A DNA stretch of 35,721 bases, taken from NCBI GenBank assembly GCA_020435965.1, contig JAGQYS010000020.1, positions 1 through 35,721 on the forward strand, written 5' to 3'. This DNA comes from Flavobacteriaceae bacterium (GTDB taxonomy: Bacteria > Bacteroidota > Bacteroidia > Flavobacteriales > Flavobacteriaceae). Numbering within the stretch: position 1 is the first letter of the stretch; every line of letters starts with the position of its first letter. Below, one piece after another: positions 32,604 through 35,721 of this stretch. Under the pieces are notes generated by a model. That model was given only the letters and a program-made list of their open reading frames with translations, searched no databases and was not told the DNA's origin. The translations under genes were made by a program, and so were the position numbers.

Positions 32604-33886
32604 TTCTCTAAATCTTTTAATCGAATTGAAACTGCATTTTTATGAGCCTGTAAGCCTTCAGCTTCAGCCATTAGCTCTATGGTTTTTCCAATATTCAACA
32701 AGCCTTTTTTTGTTATTTTTTGAAATGTCATGTTTTTTGTAAAACTATCTAAATTCACACCTGAATAAACTTTAGAAAACCCATTGGTTGGCAATGTATG
32801 GTTGGTACCAGAAGCATAGTCGCCAGCGCTTTCTGGAGTATAATTGCCTATAAATACGGAGCCAGCGTTTATAATGTTGTCCACAAAAAAAGCATTGTTG
32901 CTGGTCGAGATAATTAAATGCTCTGGAGCATATTCATTAATAAATTCTAAAGCCTCATTTACATTTTCAATCAAGAAAGCTTTAGAGTTTTGCAATGCTT
33001 TTTGCGCTATTTTTTTTCTTGGAAGGCCTAGAAGTTGATTTTCAATTTCACTTGAAACATTATCAATAAATTTTTGAGAGTCTGAAACCAAAATCACTTG
33101 ACTGTCTGCACCATGTTCGGCTTGACTTAACAAATCTGAAGCCATATAGCTTGCATTGGCTGAATCATCTGCAACTACCAATAATTCACTTGGGCCTGCA
33201 GGCATATCGATAGCTATCCCAAATTTGGTCGATATCTGTTTAGCAACCGTTACAAATTGATTTCCTGGTCCGAATATTTTATATACTTTAGGAATGCTTT
33301 CGGTACCAAACGTTAATCCTGCAATGGCTTGAATACCGCCTACTTTAATGATTTTTGTGACACCACATAACTGTGCGGCGTATAAAATTTCGTTAGCAAT
33401 GTTTCCTTCTTTATTTGGTGGCGAACATAATACAATGTCTTTGCAACCAGCAATTTGTGCAGGAACAGCCAACATTAAAACTGTTGAAAACAATGGTGCT
33501 GTGCCTCCAGGAATATACAACCCTATTTTTTCAATGGGCCGTTTTTCTTGCCAACATAAAACACCTTTAGTGGTTTCAACTCCTACTTTAGGTGTTTTTT
33601 GCGCTTTGTGAAATGATTCAATGTTATGTTTGGCTTGGTTGATGGCTGTTTTTAATTCTTTAGGAATAGCATTTGTCGCTTTTTCTATTTCTTCGTTTGA
33701 AACAACACTATCCTCAAGTTCAACACCATCAAACATAGACGTGTATTTAGAAACTGCAAAATCACCATTTTGTCGTACATCTTGAAATATTTGATTTACT
33801 GTATTTTCAATATCTTCAATAGATTGAGTAGGCCTTTGTAGTAATGCTGACCAATCTTCTTTTTTTGGGTTTTCTATTATTTTCAT
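32600..33886 (-). CDS. hisD: histidinol dehydrogenase
   Basis: A 428-residue zinc-dependent dehydrogenase making the last two NAD-linked oxidations to histidine. Landmarks are PGGTAPLFSTVLMLAVPAQI, IFGPGNQFVTVAKQ, MPAGPSELLVVAD, SDLLSQAEHGADSQ (zinc and catalytic residues) and YAPEHL. The start at ATG 33886 (MKIIENPKKEDW) leaves 2 bases after the hisG stop and matches the family; ATG 33916 would overlap hisG by 28 bases. It overlaps hisC by four bases at its end. Confidence 0.96.
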   Translation of the reverse strand: MKIIENPKKEDWSALLQRPTQSIEDIENTVNQIFQDVRQNGDFAVSKYTSMFDGVELEDSVVSNEEIEKATNAIPKELKTAINQAKHNIESFHKAQKTPKVGVETTKGVLCWQEKRPIEKIGLYIPGGTAPLFSTVLMLAVPAQIAGCKDIVLCSPPNKEGNIANEILYAAQLCGVTKIIKVGGIQAIAGLTFGTESIPKVYKIFGPGNQFVTVAKQISTKFGIAIDMPAGPSELLVVADDSANASYMASDLLSQAEHGADSQVILVSDSQKFIDNVSSEIENQLLGLPRKKIAQKALQNSKAFLIENVNEALEFINEYAPEHLIISTSNNAFFVDNIINAGSVFIGNYTPESAGDYASGTNHTLPTNGFSKVYSGVNLDSFTKNMTFQKITKKGLLNIGKTIELMAEAEGLQAHKNAVSIRLKDLEK

Positions 33887-33888
33887 AA

Positions 33889-34746
33889 CTATAATACCAT
33901 TTTTTCGATTGGACATACTAATATTCCTTGGGCACCTTTTAGTTTTAGCTCATCAATAATTTCCCAAAACTGATTTTTGCTAATGACGCTGTGTACTGAG
34001 CTCCATCCTTCTTCTGCTAATGGCAAAACGGTTGGACTTTTCATTCCTGGAAGTACATTTACAATGTCGTCTAGTTTATCATTAGGTGCATTTAAAAGCA
34101 CATATCTAGAATCTCTCCCTTTTAAAACCGATTGTATTCTGAACTGAATCTTATTTAGTATGTTTTGATTCTCAACAGAAATTAAAGGTGATACAGCCAA
34201 AACAGCTTCAGAGTTTAAAATGACATCTTTCTCCACCAGATTATTTTTGAATAGTGTGCTTCCACTAGATACAATATCTACAATGGCATCAGCAAGTCCG
34301 ATATTTGGAGCTATTTCAACAGAGCCATTAATGATGTGCAAGTTTGCTGTAACTCCTTTAATATTTAGAAATTGGTTTACTGTATTGGGATAAGACGTTG
34401 CTATTTGTTTTCCGTTTAAGTCTTGAATGCTTCTATACTTTGTGCCTTTAGGAAGAGCAACACTAACACGACATTTAGAAAAGCCTAGTTTTTCAACAAA
34501 TTGTATATCATTTCCTTTTTCAATTAACACGTTTTCACCTATAATAGCAGCATCAACAACACCATCTCTTAAATATTGTGGAATATCACCATTTCTTAAA
34601 TAAAAGACCTCTAAAGGAAAATCTCTGGCTGAGGCTTTTAATTGATCTTTACCATTATCAATTGAAACTCCAATATCTTTAAGAAGTTTCATGGAGTCGT
34701 CATGGAGACGACCAGATTTTTGAACTGCAATTTTTAATTTACTCAT
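33889..34746 (-). CDS. hisG: ATP phosphoribosyltransferase, long form
   Basis: A 285-residue first enzyme of histidine synthesis, condensing ATP and PRPP. It is the long form: a catalytic periplasmic-binding-like domain (LKIAVQKSGRLHDDSMKLL, then IVDIVSSGSTLFKNNL, the PRPP loop) plus a C-terminal regulatory domain of about 75 residues (MKSPTVLPLAEEGWSSVHSV, then GILVCPIEKMV) that usually binds histidine for feedback inhibition. It therefore needs no HisZ. It is the first structural gene, 96 bases downstream of the attenuator hairpin. Confidence 0.97.
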   Translation of the reverse strand: MSKLKIAVQKSGRLHDDSMKLLKDIGVSIDNGKDQLKASARDFPLEVFYLRNGDIPQYLRDGVVDAAIIGENVLIEKGNDIQFVEKLGFSKCRVSVALPKGTKYRSIQDLNGKQIATSYPNTVNQFLNIKGVTANLHIINGSVEIAPNIGLADAIVDIVSSGSTLFKNNLVEKDVILNSEAVLAVSPLISVENQNILNKIQFRIQSVLKGRDSRYVLLNAPNDKLDDIVNVLPGMKSPTVLPLAEEGWSSVHSVISKNQFWEIIDELKLKGAQGILVCPIEKMVL

Positions 34747-34754
34747 ATTTTCAT

Positions 34755-34770
34755 GCCCACGAAAGTGGGT
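34755..34770. repeat. palindromic repeat, GCCCAC-GAAA-GTGGGT
   Basis: Six-base arms with one wobble, 8 bases upstream of the hisG start codon on the minus strand. It is of the same family as 621-638. Confidence 0.7.
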
Positions 34771-34821
34771 ATCTTGTTAGTTAAACATTGATGTTTATTT
34801 GAGTAAATCTTTTTTCGGTAA

Positions 34822-34842
34822 GATTCCTGTTTAAACAGAAAT
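34822..34842. repeat. palindromic repeat around CTGTTTAAACAG
   Basis: The perfect 12-base palindrome CTGTTTAAACAG (34827-34838) is flanked by ATTC and AAAT, a variant of the ATTCCTGC family. It directly follows the attenuator U-tract in the direction of transcription. Confidence 0.65.
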
Positions 34843-34874
34843 AAAAAAACCGCTTGATTTACTCAAACGGTTTT
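34843..34874 (-). terminator. attenuator terminator of the his operon
   Basis: On the minus strand AAAACCGTTTGA (34874-34863), loop GTAAA and TCAAGCGGTTTT (34857-34846) form a 12-base-pair stem with one G-U pair, running into a U-tract ending at 34843. It lies between the leader peptide and hisG and should stop transcription when histidine is plentiful. Confidence 0.9.
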
Positions 34875-34953
34875 TAAAAATATTTTGTTTTTATTCAATA
34901 CATTTTCAGCTCGCTTGAGTGCAAGTATGAAAATGATGATGATGTAATTGAAT
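34861..34953 (-). promoter_or_regulatory. mutually exclusive RNA pairings of the his attenuator
   Basis: Segment 1 is 34953-34942 (codons 4-7) and can pair with 34903-34893 (ATGTATTGAAT, 11 pairs with one bulge). Segment 2 is ACTCAAGCG at 34920-34912. Segment 3 is CGTTTGAGT at 34869-34861. Segment 4 is TCAAGCGG. Segment 2 pairs with 3 over nine bases (one G-U), which destroys the 3-4 terminator stem. Segments 2 and 4 share TCAAGCG, as required for competition. Confidence 0.85.
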
Positions 34954-34962
34954 AAAATTCAT
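34906..34962 (-). CDS. histidine operon leader peptide
   Basis: An 18-residue ORF, ATG 34962 to TGA 34906, reading MNFIQLHHHHFHTCTQAS: five His within six residues (7-12). A ribosome short of charged His-tRNA would stall there. The codons for Thr15-Gln16-Ala17 (34920-34912, ACTCAAGCG) form the antiterminator strand that can pair with the 5' arm of the terminator. The layout is that of a class I amino-acid attenuator. No protein function beyond the control of translation-coupled termination is expected. Confidence 0.92.
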   Translation of the reverse strand: MNFIQLHHHHFHTCTQAS

Positions 34963-34981
34963 TTTTGTTTTTTTGTCTTTA

Positions 34982-35014
34982 CAAATATTGTCAATTAATT
35001 TTTATAATTCCAAA
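34982..35014 (-). promoter_or_regulatory. promoter of the histidine operon
   Basis: On the minus strand TTTG (35014-35011) is followed, after 21 bases, by AATATTTG (34989-34982), one base off TAnnTTTG. The start would fall near 34976, giving about 14 bases before the leader ATG. Confidence 0.6.
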
Positions 35015-35021
35015 TAAAACC

Positions 35022-35057
35022 AAAAAAAAAAGAGGTTGATTAAAAAAATCAACCTCT
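35022..35057 (-). terminator. strong rho-independent terminator upstream of the his promoter
   Basis: Perfect 11-base stem AGAGGTTGATT and AATCAACCTCT with a five-base loop, followed on the minus strand by ten T. It ends transcription coming from the small RNA and prohibitin side and insulates the his promoter. Confidence 0.9.
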
Positions 35058-35073
35058 AATTTAGAAGTTTTTT

Positions 35074-35178
35074 AAAAAAACCAAAGTTCTTGATTTAATA
35101 TAACGAGATCTTGTTTAAGAAGTCTCAAGTAGTAACGTTTATCCACTTTACAAGGTTTTTTATCTTATCAAGAACTTT
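35074..35178 (-). ncRNA. structured small RNA candidate, possibly 6S-like
   Basis: AAAGTTCTTGAT (minus 35178-35167) pairs perfectly over 12 bases with ATCAAGAACTTT (35094-35083), closing a region of about 70 bases. Inside is an apical hairpin (GAGACTTC with GAAGATCTC-like arm, one bulge) flanked by large unpaired AT-rich segments. The closing stem is followed by GG and seven T, a terminator-like end. No ORF is present. A long closing stem, open bubble and apical stem at about 100 nt fit the description of 6S-type RNAs, including the Flavobacteria family known as 6S-Flavo; this identity is inference and needs a covariance search. Confidence 0.45.
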
Positions 35179-35236
35179 TTGCAACAGTCTGTTAATTATC
35201 TGATATCTGACAATAAGTTTAAAATTAATAAAAAAA

Positions 35237-35721
35237 TTAATTATTTCCTAATATTAAAGGCAATCCATCTTTTCCAGAGCCAATGACCACGACTTTACTG
35301 TTTGGTGATTCAGCTAGTTTCATAGTGGCTTCAATACCTTTATCTTGTAAAATTTTATCTGTAAGCGATGCACTTAAAATACGGTTAGCATCCGCTTTTC
35401 CTTGGGCTTCAATAATTTGTTTCTCAGCTTCTTTTTGTGCTGTGACCAACCTAAATTCATATTCTAAAGATTCCTGTTCTTGTTTTAATTTACGTTCTAT
35501 GGCATCTTTAATGGTTGGTGGTAAGGTTACATCGCGCACTAAAACCTCGTTTAATTGTATATATTGGTCTGCAACAATGTTTTTTGTTTCTTCATAAATT
35601 TCTTGTTGTATAGCGTCACGTTTACTGGAGTATAGTTGTTCAGGTGTGTAGCGGCCTACAACACTACGTGCTGCACTACGAATGGCAGGCAATAATACAC
35701 GTTCTTTATACATTTCACTTT
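35237..35721 (-). CDS. prohibitin / SPFH (band 7) family protein, partial (N-terminus beyond window)
   Basis: The last about 160 residues of a membrane-associated SPFH protein. The frame continues past the right edge, so the internal ATG at 35713 is not a real start. Typical prohibitin segments are RSVVGRYTPEQLYSSKRDAI, YIQLNEVLVRDVTLPPTIKDAI, and the Glu/Ala-rich coiled coil ERKLKQEQESLEYEFRLVTA followed by EKQIIEAQGKADANRI. The C-terminus ends with a conserved hydrophobic stretch (KVVVIGSGKDGLPLIL). Family members form ring assemblies in the inner membrane; the specific role is unknown. Confidence 0.93.
   Translation of the reverse strand, partial: SEMYKERVLLPAIRSAARSVVGRYTPEQLYSSKRDAIQQEIYEETKNIVADQYIQLNEVLVRDVTLPPTIKDAIERKLKQEQESLEYEFRLVTAQKEAEKQIIEAQGKADANRILSASLTDKILQDKGIEATMKLAESPNSKVVVIGSGKDGLPLILGNN

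Noticed and set aside
35237..35713. Complete short prohibitin-like gene starting at ATG 35713
   Set aside because: The frame stays open to the window edge and the N-terminal SPFH part is missing, so it is the end of a longer gene.

Overview
The window is low-GC chromosomal DNA that looks like a marine member of the Flavobacteriaceae (Bacteroidota). The evidence for this is the TAnnTTTG-type -7 promoter boxes, Bacteroidota lipoprotein signals ending in Cys, a type IX secretion (T9SS) C-terminal sorting domain, several Flavobacteriia-typical families, and many short palindromic intergenic repeats of kinds common in this group. I see no phage, insertion sequence, CRISPR array, rRNA or tRNA. The genes are almost all core or lineage-typical. 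The unusual material is in regulatory and intergenic DNA.

Layout. (1) 1-5324, minus strand: a TetR-controlled export operon (TetR, TolC-like outer membrane protein, HlyD-like lipoprotein adaptor, small lipoprotein, OsmC protein, two ABC ATPase subunits). It resembles ybhG/F/S/R of E. coli and is cut by the left edge before any permease. A palindromic operator lies at the transcription start. (2) 5532-13010: secreted or surface proteins, comprising a 1006-residue BNR/sortilin-like propeller protein, a degenerate intradiol-dioxygenase-like protein, a lipoprotein cytochrome c, an unknown secreted protein, an exported methyltransferase-like protein and an OmpA-type lipoprotein. A decayed small gene lies at about 8657-8802. 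(3) 13234-17021: a T9SS-exported vanadium-haloperoxidase/PAP2-type enzyme, a DUF3817 membrane protein and a YbdG-like MscS channel. (4) 17022-20075, minus: thioesterase, FtcD and DUF72. (5) 20226-27039: a LolA-like secreted protein, a second BNR/sortilin-like protein, and several housekeeping or unknown genes (glyoxalase-annotated family, DUF2461, divergent TruA, DUF1853). (6) 27055-34962, minus: a complete histidine operon in the order leader-hisG-D-C-B-H-A-F-IE. (7) 34963-35721, minus: a small structured RNA candidate and the 3' part of a prohibitin/SPFH gene.

The most interesting system is the histidine operon. A strong candidate ribosome-mediated attenuator precedes it: an 18-residue leader peptide MNFIQLHHHHFHTCTQAS, mutually exclusive antiterminator and terminator pairings, and a U-tract. 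The operon is also packed with at least a dozen short palindromic elements of several families. One sits exactly in frame inside hisA and adds 14 residues, and another forms the N-terminal extension of HisH. Also notable are an ABC ATPase pair whose missing motifs fall on the same composite nucleotide site, a likely 6S-like RNA, and a dioxygenase homologue lacking most iron ligands.
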